This document shows, piece after piece, positions 22,366 through 30,335 of a DNA stretch of 35,878 nt; the first letter of the stretch is position 1; each line of letters starts with the position of its first letter. The notes under the pieces were generated by a model. It ran no database searches. It was given only the letters and a program-made list of their open reading frames with translations, and was not told the DNA's origin. Position numbers and translations under genes: made by a program. The DNA lies in NCBI GenBank assembly GCA_035540955.1, contig DATLFP010000235.1, positions 1 to 35,878 of the forward strand, written 5' to 3'. Source of the stretch: DATLFP01 sp035540955 (GTDB lineage Bacteria; Actinomycetota; Acidimicrobiia; Acidimicrobiales; CADCSY01).

Positions 22366-22980
22366 TCAGTCGCCCCAGAACCGCTGCTCCCGCCACGGGT
22401 CGCCGTAGAGGTGGTAGCCGTTCTGCTCCCAGAACCCGGGCCGATCCTCGTCGAGCAGCTCGAGGCCCCGCAGCCACTTCGTCGACTTCCAGAAGTAGAG
22501 GTGGGGGATGACCAGGCGGGCCGGGTAGCCGTGCTCGGGCGCCAGCGGCTCCCCGCCGTACCGGTAGGCGACGAGGGCGTTCTCGACGGTGGCATCGGCC
22601 AGCGGCGTGTTGGCGGCATAGCCGAAGTCGGCGTGGGAGACGAGGTGGGTGGCGGCCGGCAGTGGCCGGGCCAGCGCCAGCAGCTGGGTCACGGGGACGC
22701 CCGTCCAGGTCGTGTCGAGCTTCGACCACTTGGTCACGCAGTGGATGTCGAAGGTGAGCTCGACCGCCGGCAGGGCCAGCAGCTCGTCCCAGGTCAGGGT
22801 GACCTCCTGCTCGACCAGCCCGCCGATCCGCAGCGACCAGGTGGCGAGGTCGCGCCAGTCGGGCACGTCGCCCACGTGCAGCACCGGGAACCGCTCGGTG
22901 AAGTACTGGCCGGGCGGGAGCCGGGCCGGATCGATGCCCCGCTCCTCGAGCTGCTTGCGGTTGCGGTCGAAGAACCCCAC
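22366..22980 (-). CDS. Sulfite-oxidase-like molybdopterin oxidoreductase
   Basis: This 204-residue protein has the sulfite-oxidase/YedY molybdenum-cofactor fold. Molybdenum-ligating Cys81 lies in FDIHCVTKWS, and further family blocks are DTTWTGVPVTQLL, DFGYAANTPLADA, EHGYPARLVIPHLYFWKSTKWL and the C-terminal FWEQNGYHLYGDPWREQRFWGD. There is no signal peptide, no haem domain and no dimerisation domain, so it is a short cytosolic form. Its redox substrate is unknown. ATG 22980 opens the conserved GFFDRNRKQLEERG helix. The gene is divergent from the SixA-like phosphatase. Confidence 0.9.
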   Translation of the reverse strand: MGFFDRNRKQLEERGIDPARLPPGQYFTERFPVLHVGDVPDWRDLATWSLRIGGLVEQEVTLTWDELLALPAVELTFDIHCVTKWSKLDTTWTGVPVTQLLALARPLPAATHLVSHADFGYAANTPLADATVENALVAYRYGGEPLAPEHGYPARLVIPHLYFWKSTKWLRGLELLDEDRPGFWEQNGYHLYGDPWREQRFWGD

Positions 22981-23007
22981 GGCCGCGAACTCTACGGCTG
23001 CCCGCGT

Positions 23008-23035
23008 TTGCGTTGGCCCTCCTCTTGGCTACCTT
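23008..23035 (+). promoter_or_regulatory. Candidate promoter of the SixA-like gene
   Basis: TTGCGT (23008-23013) and TACCTT (23030-23035) are separated by 16 bases. Transcription would start only a few bases before the ATG at 23048, giving a very short leader. Confidence 0.35.
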
Positions 23036-23047
23036 CTCCGGCGACCC

Positions 23048-23518
23048 ATGGCCATCCACCTCGTGCGGCACGGCAAGGCCGGCAGCCGCCCCGACTGGCA
23101 CCAGCCCGACGACCTGCGGCCCCTCTCCGACGGCGGGCTCGCCCAGGCGGCAGCGATCGGCGATGTCCTCGCCCCCCTCGAGGTGGTCCGCATCGCCTCG
23201 AGCCGCTACGTCCGCTGCGTGCAGACGGTCCAGCCGCTCGCCGACAAGCTCGGCCTCCACATCGATCTCCACCCGGCGCTGGCCGAGGAGGCGGCAACCG
23301 AGCAGACGCTGGCCCTGCTCGAGGACGTCGCCCGCCAGCCCGGCCACAGCGTGCTGTGCAGCCACGGCAACGTGATCCCGCCGGTGCTCGACCGGCTCCA
23401 CCGGCGGGGTCTCGAGGTGGTGGCCGACGAGTGGACCTGCCACAAGGGCTCGATCTGGACCCTCGAGGTCGACGGCGGCGAGATCGTCCGGGCCGTGCAG
23501 ACCCTCGTGCGCGCCTGA
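23048..23518 (+). CDS. SixA-like histidine phosphatase
   Basis: This 156-residue protein starts with AIHLVRHGKAGSR, the histidine-phosphatase RHG motif. It then shows SSRYVRCVQTVQPLA (second Arg) and VLCSHGNVIPP (second catalytic His). Short single-domain members resemble SixA, a phosphohistidine phosphatase that acts on histidine-phosphorylated proteins. Candidate partners in the window are the two histidine kinases, but that is speculation. ATG 23048 gives the usual spacing to RHG. It converges on the CPBP gene with 15 bases between stops. Confidence 0.85.
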   Translation: MAIHLVRHGKAGSRPDWHQPDDLRPLSDGGLAQAAAIGDVLAPLEVVRIASSRYVRCVQTVQPLADKLGLHIDLHPALAEEAATEQTLALLEDVARQPGHSVLCSHGNVIPPVLDRLHRRGLEVVADEWTCHKGSIWTLEVDGGEIVRAVQTLVRA

Positions 23519-23533
23519 GCCACCCCCGCGCCC

Positions 23534-24469
23534 TCAAGATCTTGCGTGGCGGCGGGCGAGGACGATGACGACGACCATGACGGCCGCGACGTCGACGAAC
23601 CCGGCGATCGACGCCCAGGGCAGCTCGATGTCGTCGGCTTCGAGGTTGTTGAAGAAGGCGCCCAACGGGGTCAGCAACGGCCACAGGACCAGCACGTTCT
23701 CGACCAGCCGATACGTGACGGCGTAGACGAGGCCGAGTCCGAAGAGGAACCCCATCTCCGACCCGCCCATCCCGTACCCGACGTGGTACAGCGCGTAGAG
23801 GGCCGCGGCGCCGCCGACGGCGGGGACCGTCCCGAACGATGCCTCCAACCGACCCTGGATGAACCCCCGGAAGAACACGGCCTCGAACGCGCCGACCACG
23901 AGCGACATGACGAGCAGCGGCACCCAGTCGACCGGCTCCGGCAGGGCGTAGCCCCAGAGCGTCATCGAGAACTGGACGACGCCGAGCACGACGGCCAACA
24001 CGAGGGTCGGGCCGAGGCGATGACCGCCGATGCCGAGATCGGCGAGCGATCGACCCCGCCGCCACACCATGTACACGACCGGACCGACGACGCCCACCAG
24101 GAGCCCGGCGGCGAAGCTCAGGAACAGCCCGGCCACGCGGTCGGTGCCGAACCCCTCGAACGCGACGGCGAACAGGCCGACCACCACGACGTAGAACCCG
24201 CCGACTGCGACCAGGTCTCGTCCGTCGGGATCGCGACGGAGCCAGCGGACTCCGCGCGGCGGGGAGCGCCACTGCAGCGCGACCAACCCCGCGGCCGCGA
24301 TCGGGGCGATCACTCCGATCCACACCAGGTCGACCACGTCGAGCAGCAAGAGGATGGCCACGACGAACACGACCCACGCGAACGCCCGGAGGGCGACCGA
24401 CCGGTCCGCCGGTGGGTGTGGAGAGCGACCCGCCGGTTCGGTGGTCGGCTCGCTCGTGGTTCGCAGCAC
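23534..24469 (-). CDS. CPBP-family intramembrane protein
   Basis: This 311-residue protein has about eight hydrophobic segments and belongs to the CPBP (CAAX-protease and bacteriocin-processing, Abi) family. The first family motif, normally EExxxR, reads EAVFFR (in GAFEAVFFRGFIQG), so the second Glu is Ala. The second motif has its His in LYALYHVGYG and the third shows LGAFFNNLEA. The changed Glu may reduce or alter protease activity. The start at 24469 includes a Pro-rich cytoplasmic N-terminus before the first membrane segment. No bacteriocin gene is nearby, so it is a stand-alone membrane protein of unknown substrate. Confidence 0.8.
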   Translation of the reverse strand: MLRTTSEPTTEPAGRSPHPPADRSVALRAFAWVVFVVAILLLLDVVDLVWIGVIAPIAAAGLVALQWRSPPRGVRWLRRDPDGRDLVAVGGFYVVVVGLFAVAFEGFGTDRVAGLFLSFAAGLLVGVVGPVVYMVWRRGRSLADLGIGGHRLGPTLVLAVVLGVVQFSMTLWGYALPEPVDWVPLLVMSLVVGAFEAVFFRGFIQGRLEASFGTVPAVGGAAALYALYHVGYGMGGSEMGFLFGLGLVYAVTYRLVENVLVLWPLLTPLGAFFNNLEADDIELPWASIAGFVDVAAVMVVVIVLARRHARS

Positions 24470-24577
24470 GGGACCTCCTCATGCGGTCACCGGTCACCTT
24501 CCACCGTGCGCCGCTGAGGTCGTCGCGAGAAGGGCCGTTCGTCACAGGAGATCCCCGCTGGATCGCCCCAGGGAGAG

Positions 24578-24589
24578 CGCAACGTTGCG
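24578..24589. repeat. 12-base perfect palindrome upstream of CPBP, past the hydrolase gene
   Basis: The perfect palindrome cgcaacgttgcg lies in the 140-base gap between the CPBP start and the hydrolase stop. It could be an operator half-pair for the CPBP gene, about 110 bases upstream of its start, or part of the hydrolase 3' end. No promoter was recognised around it. Confidence 0.35.
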
Positions 24590-24609
24590 TCGACGTCCCT
24601 CGACGCGGC

Positions 24610-25494
24610 TCAGGCGTCGGGCAGCGCGGAGCGGAGTGCTCGCAGGAATGCCTCCGGTTGGTCGCGGGCGGGGTCGTCGGCGGCGTCCTCGATCACGTGC
24701 AGTGGCCAGAGGTGCTCGGCGCTCGCCCGCCCGGCGATGCGCACCCGCAGGGCGCGGTCGTGCCGTCCCCAGATGAGGGTGGTGGGCACGTCGATCCGGT
24801 CCAGCTCACGCGATGGGATGCGGGGTGTGCCCGCCCGCCGGAACAGCTGCCCGGCTGCCTTCGTCTGCGGTGAGCGAGCGAGGCCCAGGTTGTAGGAGAC
24901 GAAGGCCGTCCAGTCGACCCCCATGCGCTGCTGCAACCGCTCCCGGTCGTGCGCGCACTGGTCCATGAAGCGCTCGAAGGACCGCTCGTTGGGCCGGATG
25001 GTGAACCGGAGGAAGCCAAGGGCGAAGCGGGCGCTCGGCCGGAACCGCGCCAGGCCGAGCGAGTCGACGAGCACCAGCCCCCGGAGCCGTTGACCGTGAC
25101 GGGCGGCGTGACGGGCGGCGATGGCCCCGCCGAGCACATGGCCGACCACGACCGGCGGCTCCGGACACGTGCGCTCGATAACGGCGTCGAGCCACGCCAC
25201 CACTCGGTCGGCGTCGAGCCGCCCCTCTCCCGTGCCCGATGATCCGTGGGCGGGCAGGTCGGGAGCGATCACCCGGTGCGACGTGACGAGGTCGGGGATC
25301 GTCCATCGCCAGTTCACCGCCGACTCACCGGGACCGTGGAGGAGCACGACGGGCGGCCCGTCGCCCCCCTCGAGCACGGCGGTCGGGATGTCGGCGACGT
25401 CGATCCGTCGCTCGGTGACCGGCACGCCCTCGAGCAACCGGGCGCGGTCGTGGTCGTGGTCGAGATCGTGATCGGGGACTCTCGTGGTGCGCAC
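24610..25494 (-). CDS. Alpha/beta-hydrolase-fold protein with degraded catalytic triad
   Basis: This protein of about 294 residues has a clear alpha/beta-hydrolase core: VVLLHGPGESAVNW, RVIAPDLPAHGSS, VVVGHVLGGAIAARHAARH, LVLVDSLG, TLIWGRHD and VIEDAADDPARDQPEAFLRAL. The nucleophile elbow has Val120 where a Ser is expected (GHVLGG instead of GHSxGG), and the catalytic His position is replaced by DD (273-274). Only the Asp (246) is kept. It therefore looks like a non-hydrolytic member, either a pseudoenzyme or an enzyme with other chemistry. The GTG at 25494 follows the methyltransferase stop by five bases; GTG 25425 is an alternative that removes the odd His/Asp-rich leader. Confidence 0.78.
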   Translation of the reverse strand: MRTTRVPDHDLDHDHDRARLLEGVPVTERRIDVADIPTAVLEGGDGPPVVLLHGPGESAVNWRWTIPDLVTSHRVIAPDLPAHGSSGTGEGRLDADRVVAWLDAVIERTCPEPPVVVGHVLGGAIAARHAARHGQRLRGLVLVDSLGLARFRPSARFALGFLRFTIRPNERSFERFMDQCAHDRERLQQRMGVDWTAFVSYNLGLARSPQTKAAGQLFRRAGTPRIPSRELDRIDVPTTLIWGRHDRALRVRIAGRASAEHLWPLHVIEDAADDPARDQPEAFLRALRSALPDA

Positions 25495-25499
25495 GACGA

Positions 25500-26327
25500 T
25501 CAGCTCCCGGACCGACGGCCGGTGACGACGAGCAGGCCCGGTTCCATCACGGTGGCGCCGCCATCGACGAAGGGCTGGCACCGTTCGACGACGTCGCGCT
25601 CGAGCGCGGTGCGGGCGGTCTCGTCCAGGCCGGCGGCGACGGCGGCGAGCGGCGTGCTCTGCACGTACTGCCAGAAGAAGTCGGCGGGCGGGGGGAGTCG
25701 GAGGGCGATCCTGCCCACCTCGACCTCCGCTTCCTCGAAGCCGGCCTCGGCGAAGAGGGCCCGGGTCTCGGCGGGATCGTGGACGGAGAACACCACGTTC
25801 ACGAACCGCGACGCGTCAGGGCCGAGGTGGTCGGTGAGGGCGGCGCCGACCGCCTCGAACAGCGGCGGGGTCGGCCCCGGTGTCGAGACCACGGCTCGGC
25901 CGCCGGGAGCGAGGATCCGGTGCATCTCCCGCACGTTCTGCGCCTTGTCGGTGAAGAACTGCAGGCCCATCGAGCACAGCGCCACGTCGAAGGCGCCGTC
26001 GGGGAACGGCATCGCTTCGGCCGGTGCCTCGTGCCAGTCGATCGTGGCCGGCGAGACCGACCGGGCCAACGCCAGCATCCCCGCCGTGGGATCCAGCCCG
26101 GCCACGGTTCCGGACGGGCCCACGGCCTCGGCGGCCAGGCGGGCGGCGACACCCGTCCCGCAGGCGACGTCGAGCACCCGCTCCCCCTTCGCGAGCTGCG
26201 CCGCGGCGAGCAGCCGCCGCGCGAACGGCATGCCGATGGCCGGCACGAAGTGGCGCTCGTAGTTCTCCGCCGCGCTCGCGGCGTACTTGGCGTACAGCGA
26301 CGTCGACGTGTCGGGCCGGGTGGTCAT
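25500..26327 (-). CDS. Class I SAM-dependent methyltransferase (UbiE-like)
   Basis: This 275-residue protein has motif I RVLDVACGTGVAARLA, motif II GLDPTAGMLALAR, the AEAMPFPDGAFDVALCSMGLQFF block (motif III) and RILAPGGRAVVSTPG. The core is the Methyltransf_11/UbiE type that methylates small molecules. The C-terminal half is the usual variable substrate domain. ATG 26327 is preferred because aggag lies six bases upstream, whereas the in-frame GTG 26330 is too close to it. It is followed within five bases by the degraded hydrolase gene, so both are likely one transcript. Confidence 0.88.
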   Translation of the reverse strand: MTTRPDTSTSLYAKYAASAAENYERHFVPAIGMPFARRLLAAAQLAKGERVLDVACGTGVAARLAAEAVGPSGTVAGLDPTAGMLALARSVSPATIDWHEAPAEAMPFPDGAFDVALCSMGLQFFTDKAQNVREMHRILAPGGRAVVSTPGPTPPLFEAVGAALTDHLGPDASRFVNVVFSVHDPAETRALFAEAGFEEAEVEVGRIALRLPPPADFFWQYVQSTPLAAVAAGLDETARTALERDVVERCQPFVDGGATVMEPGLLVVTGRRSGS

Positions 26328-26417
26328 CACGGTCTCCTCTGGTCTCTGCTCTCAGAAGGACCGTACGGAGCGAGGCGGTGGTCGACTTCGGGGGAGTCCG
26401 CCATCTCGGCGGCGACG

Positions 26418-26441
26418 GGCATGGGGGAAAACCCCCACGCC
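26418..26441 (-). terminator. Hairpin terminator after the LuxR-TPR gene
   Basis: The perfect stem tggggg/ccccca with an aaaa loop (26422-26437) is extended by ggc/gcc at the base (26418-26420 and 26439-26441). It lies two bases beyond the stop codon at 26444-26446. No T-run follows. Confidence 0.6.
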
Positions 26442-26443
26442 GA

Positions 26444-28078
26444 TCAGATGAGCCCGCGGTCGTAGGCGAAGGCCGTGGCGGCGGCCCGGTTGGGGACGTC
26501 CAGCTTGGTGAAGATGTTGCCGAGGTGGCGCTCCACGGTCCGCTCGCTGATGGACAGCGCGTTGGCGATCTCGCGGTTCGTGCTGCCGGTGGCGACCAGG
26601 CGGAGCACCTCGAGCTCACGCGCCGTCACCGGGACCACAGGGTCGGCGGAGTCGGCCATCAGCGCACCGAGGCGGGCCAGCGCCGGCGCCGCCCCCAGAC
26701 GCTCGAACACGGCGCGCGCGGCGTCGCACTCCAGCTCCGCGCTGTCGGGGTCGCCGACGGCACGACGGGCCGCGCCGATGAGAACGCGCACCTGGGCCGT
26801 CTCGTAAGGGGCCTCCATCTCCTGCCACGCCTGGCAGGCGACGTGCAGCGCGTCGAGCGCGGCGCCGGCGTCCCGCTCGGCGAGCAGCACCGCCCCGCGC
26901 GCCTGGGCGGCCACGGCGTCGAGCACCGGGGTGCTCGTGGCCGCCGCCCGCTCGGCCAGCTCGTCGGCCGCCTGCCGCGCGTCCGCCGTCCGCTCCGCCG
27001 CGAGCAGGATCTCGACGGATGCGGGCAGGAGCTGGAGGCGGCTGATGTGGTCGTTGGCATCGTCGAGCGCTCGCTCGATCGCCGCGACGGCCGCCTCGAT
27101 CCTGCCCTGCGCGAGACGGAGCAGCGCCAGGCCCGGATGCGGTTGTCGTCCGGCAGCGTGCGCCCGGCGGTACGCCGCCTCGGCATCACCCAGCTCCCCC
27201 CGCAACCGGTGAAGCTCGCCCAGCTCGTAGTGCGCCATCCCCACCGCCGGGTGCGGGGGTTCGGCGAGCCGCTCGCACGCCCGTTGCGCTTCGGTCATCG
27301 CCTCTGCCCACGCTCCGCCGACCTGCAGGATCTGCGCCCGGTGCACGAGGCACTGCCCCCGATACGGCACGAGACCGGGCTGGCCCGAGCACCACCGGTC
27401 GAGCGCGACCGTCCACTCCCGTGCCCGGCGCAGGTCGAACGCCTGCTGGCATGCGTCGATGACCGCGCAGTACACGACCCCCGACACCGACGGCGACGTC
27501 TCCCTGGCGGTGACCGACACCATCGCCTCGTCGAGCAAGCGCATCCCGTCGCCGACCCGGCCCGATCGCAGGAGCACCTCGCCCCGGCCGATCGCGCCGA
27601 GCGCCGCCAGGTCGCGGTCACCGAAGCGCTGCGCCAGCTCGCTCGCCTCGCTGAACCGGTCGAAGGCGGCGCGGTGGTCGCCGCCGCCCATCGCCATGAG
27701 CGCCTCGGGGAGCAGCAGGTATCCCCGCTCCACGCCATCGAGGCCGTGCTGGTCCACGAGGGTCCCCGCTCGCGCCAGCCAGCCGCCTCCTTGGGCCATC
27801 TCGCCCCGCTGCACCAGGCCGAACCCCGCCCAGAACGCGCAACGCACGGCGTGCTGGGGGGCGTCACGGGCGAGCCACCCCTGGTGCGCCGCGGCCCACG
27901 CCGCGGTGCTCTCGTTGTCGCGCCCGGTGAGGTACGCGGCGATCGCCAGCCGCTCGAGGTCCGCGGGCTCGACGACGGCGTCGCCGTTCACCGCCGCACT
28001 CAGGTGCTCGTACGCCTCGGGCCACGACCATCGGTCGAACGCGGTCCTGCCGTCGTGCAGCCGTTCGGTGGCGTTCAT
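26444..28078 (-). CDS. LuxR-family regulator with TPR-like repeats
   Basis: This 544-residue protein has a long helical, TPR-like N-terminal region (about 1-470; many AW..A..A and repeat-pair helices) and a C-terminal GerE/LuxR helix-turn-helix (about 484-544, TARELEVLRLVATGSTNREIANALSISERTVERHLGNIFTKLDV). No Walker ATPase is seen, so it is not a MalT/LAL type. It likely senses a protein or small molecule through the repeats and activates nearby genes. ATG 28078 follows the PhyH-like stop by 42 bases. A hairpin after its stop separates it from the methyltransferase gene. Confidence 0.85.
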   Translation of the reverse strand: MNATERLHDGRTAFDRWSWPEAYEHLSAAVNGDAVVEPADLERLAIAAYLTGRDNESTAAWAAAHQGWLARDAPQHAVRCAFWAGFGLVQRGEMAQGGGWLARAGTLVDQHGLDGVERGYLLLPEALMAMGGGDHRAAFDRFSEASELAQRFGDRDLAALGAIGRGEVLLRSGRVGDGMRLLDEAMVSVTARETSPSVSGVVYCAVIDACQQAFDLRRAREWTVALDRWCSGQPGLVPYRGQCLVHRAQILQVGGAWAEAMTEAQRACERLAEPPHPAVGMAHYELGELHRLRGELGDAEAAYRRAHAAGRQPHPGLALLRLAQGRIEAAVAAIERALDDANDHISRLQLLPASVEILLAAERTADARQAADELAERAAATSTPVLDAVAAQARGAVLLAERDAGAALDALHVACQAWQEMEAPYETAQVRVLIGAARRAVGDPDSAELECDAARAVFERLGAAPALARLGALMADSADPVVPVTARELEVLRLVATGSTNREIANALSISERTVERHLGNIFTKLDVPNRAAATAFAYDRGLI

Positions 28079-28120
28079 GGCCCTCGGTCCGACCGTACCA
28101 GCGCCCGCGCGTCTGGTTGC

Positions 28121-28894
28121 TCAGGCGGCGAGGACGGCCTTGCCGAGCATCTGTCGCGGCTGGTCGCTCGTGTTCGTCGACGCGCAGTGGAACACATGGA
28201 GGTGGGTGATGACCACATCCCCGGGTGCGCCGGTGAGCTCGACGACGTCGACGGGGATGCCGTCGATCTCGTACCGCTCGCCGATCAGCGAGCGTCCGAG
28301 GTCGGGAAGCGACGGCCCCTGCAGCAGCTGGTCGAGGGGCGGATGCCGGCGCAGGAACGGATGCCAGTTCGCCTTGCCCGCCGCGGGCGGCACCTCGAAC
28401 GTCGAGCGGTAGCGGTCGACGAGCCGGTGCGACCCTGGCAGCAACATCGTCCCGCCTCCGCACGGGCCGACCTCACCGATGAAGGCGAAGAGCTTGACGG
28501 CGTGCGCCGGCCAGGTCGGTTGGTCGAAGCCGCAGTCCATGTGCCAGCCGTCGTGCATCGCCCACGGGCCGGGCTGGGGCAGGTTGAACAGGACCTGGGC
28601 ACCGGGCTTCGGTTCCTGCCAGCCGTTCGCACCGAAGATCGTGCCGAGCGCGGTCGACACCGCCGGGTTGTCGATGAGGGCTTCGAAGACGCGGTGCCGC
28701 TTCAATCCCTTCCAGCTCAGCGGGAGCCACGAGGTCGGCCACGTCGACCGATCGTCGGCCGTGATGCCGACCTTGCGCTCGGCGTACCGCCACACGGCCT
28801 CTCGCATGCGAGCGGCGACGTCGGGGCTGAACGCCCGGTCGAGGCGGACGACGCCCCGGTCGGCAAAGTCGTCGCGGATGCGATCGATGTCCAC
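28121..28894 (-). CDS. Phytanoyl-CoA dioxygenase (PhyH)-family protein
   Basis: This 257-residue protein is an Fe(II)/2-oxoglutarate-dependent dioxygenase-like protein. The facial triad is seen as His118-x-Asp120 (GWHMDCGF) and His236 (HVFHCASTNTS), with Arg247 as a candidate 2-oxoglutarate-binding residue. It would hydroxylate a small molecule or lipid, with no specific substrate inferred. ATG 28894 begins DIDRIRDDFADRGVV, the usual PhyH start. It is transcribed in the same direction as the flavoenzymes upstream (49-base gap) and the LuxR-TPR regulator downstream (42-base gap). Confidence 0.85.
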   Translation of the reverse strand: MDIDRIRDDFADRGVVRLDRAFSPDVAARMREAVWRYAERKVGITADDRSTWPTSWLPLSWKGLKRHRVFEALIDNPAVSTALGTIFGANGWQEPKPGAQVLFNLPQPGPWAMHDGWHMDCGFDQPTWPAHAVKLFAFIGEVGPCGGGTMLLPGSHRLVDRYRSTFEVPPAAGKANWHPFLRRHPPLDQLLQGPSLPDLGRSLIGERYEIDGIPVDVVELTGAPGDVVITHLHVFHCASTNTSDQPRQMLGKAVLAA

Positions 28895-28914
28895 GGCTTG
28901 ATCTTGTTCCCGAC

Positions 28915-28932
28915 CGCGTGGACGTGCACGCG
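28915..28932. repeat. Short hairpin between the oxidase and PhyH-like genes
   Basis: The arms cgcgtg (28915-28920) and cacgcg (28927-28932) are perfectly complementary around a 6-base loop. It lies 21 bases upstream of the PhyH-like ATG and may be a weak terminator or operator. Confidence 0.35.
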
Positions 28933-28943
28933 AGTAGTTCCGC

Positions 28944-30335
28944 TCACCCTCCCGGGCCGGGCGGGATGTTGTTGTTCAGGTGGAAGAAGTTGTCGGGGTC
29001 GTGGACGGCCTTGAGCGCCCGGAGCCGCTCGAGACGGCTGCCGTAGGCGTACTCGACGCCGGAGGCACCCTCGTCGGAGATGAAGTTGGCGTACACGCCC
29101 TCGCCGTGGGGCTGCAGGTCGTGCCAGACCTCGCGCGCCCACGCCTTGTGCCGCTCGGCGTCAGGGTCGGAGGGTGCCCACCCGACCGTGACGCTCATCT
29201 CGAAGCCCTCGTGGCGATCACCGACCGCCGTGGCGTCGTCGGCGACACGGCTGACCGCGCCGCCGACGGCCCAGCCGTTGACCTGCGCGAACGGGCTGGT
29301 TGCCGAATCCATGGCTCGGAGGAAGATGTCGATGACCTCGTCGGTCAGCGACGGGAGCTTGTGCGCCTTCCAGTAGTAGTGGCGACCGTGGGGCGCACCG
29401 GCGTCGAGCATCGACTGCAGCGCGGCGTACGGCGTCGGCCGGACGACGTCGGCGAACGGGGTGCCGATCTTGCGGAGCGGTTCCATGGCCTTCTCGCCCT
29501 CGGCGGGGTCGCCGGCCCAGACGAGGATCAGCGCCATCGCCGGCTGACCGAACCGCGCCGGCGGGACGAACGGCGCCGGCGGCGCCGGGATCAGCGCGAC
29601 GCTGATGCCGAGCTCGTCGGGCGCGCCGGGTGCGACCTCGCGCACGGTGGCCATCACCTGCGGCGCGTCCTCGAGTGGCCAGAGCACCGGGCCGCCGAGG
29701 ACCATCGGCCCCACGGGATGGAGCTGGTACTCGAACCGCGTGGCGATGCCGAAGTTGCCGCCGCCGCCCCGCAGGCCCCAGAACAGGTCGGGATCGGACT
29801 GCTCGGTCACGTGGCGGAGCGCTCCGTCGGCGGTGACGAGATCGACGGCCAGGAGGTTGTCGACCGTGAGGCCGTGCTTGCGCATGAGGTGCCCGAGCCC
29901 ACCGCCGAGCGTGAGACCGCCGATGCCGGTGTGGCTGATGACCCCTCCGGTCGTGGCGAGGGCGTGCGCCTGCGTCGCCCGGTCGAGCTCACCCCAGAGC
30001 ACTCCGCCGGCGGCGGCCGCGGTCCTTGCCTCGGGGTCGACCCTGATCGCCTTCATGGTGGACAGGTCGATCATCAGCCCGTCGTCGCACACCGAGAACC
30101 CGGCGATCGAGTGCCCGCCGCCGCGGACCGAGACCTCGAGGCCGTGCGTCCGGGCGAAGCGGACGGCGGTGCCGACGTCGTCGGTGCCGGCGCAGCGAGC
30201 GATGAGCCCGGGCCGGCGGTCGACGGCGCCGTTCCACACCCGCCGAACCTCGTCGTAGCCCTCCTCACCGGGTCGCAGCAGCGCGCCACGGAAGCGCGAG
30301 CGCAGCTCGCTCACCGCATTCGAGCCGATGGTCAT
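28944..30335 (-). CDS. FAD-linked oxidase, berberine-bridge-enzyme-like
   Basis: This 463-residue flavoprotein has the FAD-binding-4 domain with VSVRGGGHSIAGFSV, where His75 is the covalent flavin attachment site, and GGLTLGGGLGHLMRKHGLTVDNLLAVDLV. It also has the C-terminal BBE segment with YGSRLERLRALKAVHDPDNFFHLNNNIPP. No second attachment Cys is seen in the FAD loop, so the flavin is probably mono-covalent. Enzymes of this group oxidise alcohols, sugars, amines or aromatic compounds, often in secondary metabolism. ATG 30335 overlaps the stop of the upstream monooxygenase (ATGA), so the two are coupled. There is no signal peptide. Confidence 0.9.
   Translation of the reverse strand: MTIGSNAVSELRSRFRGALLRPGEEGYDEVRRVWNGAVDRRPGLIARCAGTDDVGTAVRFARTHGLEVSVRGGGHSIAGFSVCDDGLMIDLSTMKAIRVDPEARTAAAAGGVLWGELDRATQAHALATTGGVISHTGIGGLTLGGGLGHLMRKHGLTVDNLLAVDLVTADGALRHVTEQSDPDLFWGLRGGGGNFGIATRFEYQLHPVGPMVLGGPVLWPLEDAPQVMATVREVAPGAPDELGISVALIPAPPAPFVPPARFGQPAMALILVWAGDPAEGEKAMEPLRKIGTPFADVVRPTPYAALQSMLDAGAPHGRHYYWKAHKLPSLTDEVIDIFLRAMDSATSPFAQVNGWAVGGAVSRVADDATAVGDRHEGFEMSVTVGWAPSDPDAERHKAWAREVWHDLQPHGEGVYANFISDEGASGVEYAYGSRLERLRALKAVHDPDNFFHLNNNIPPGPGG

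Noticed and set aside
26024..29014. A 996-codon open plus-strand frame
   Set aside because: It is antisense to the methyltransferase, LuxR-TPR and PhyH-like genes, all with family motifs, and has Arg/Pro/Gly-rich low-complexity composition.
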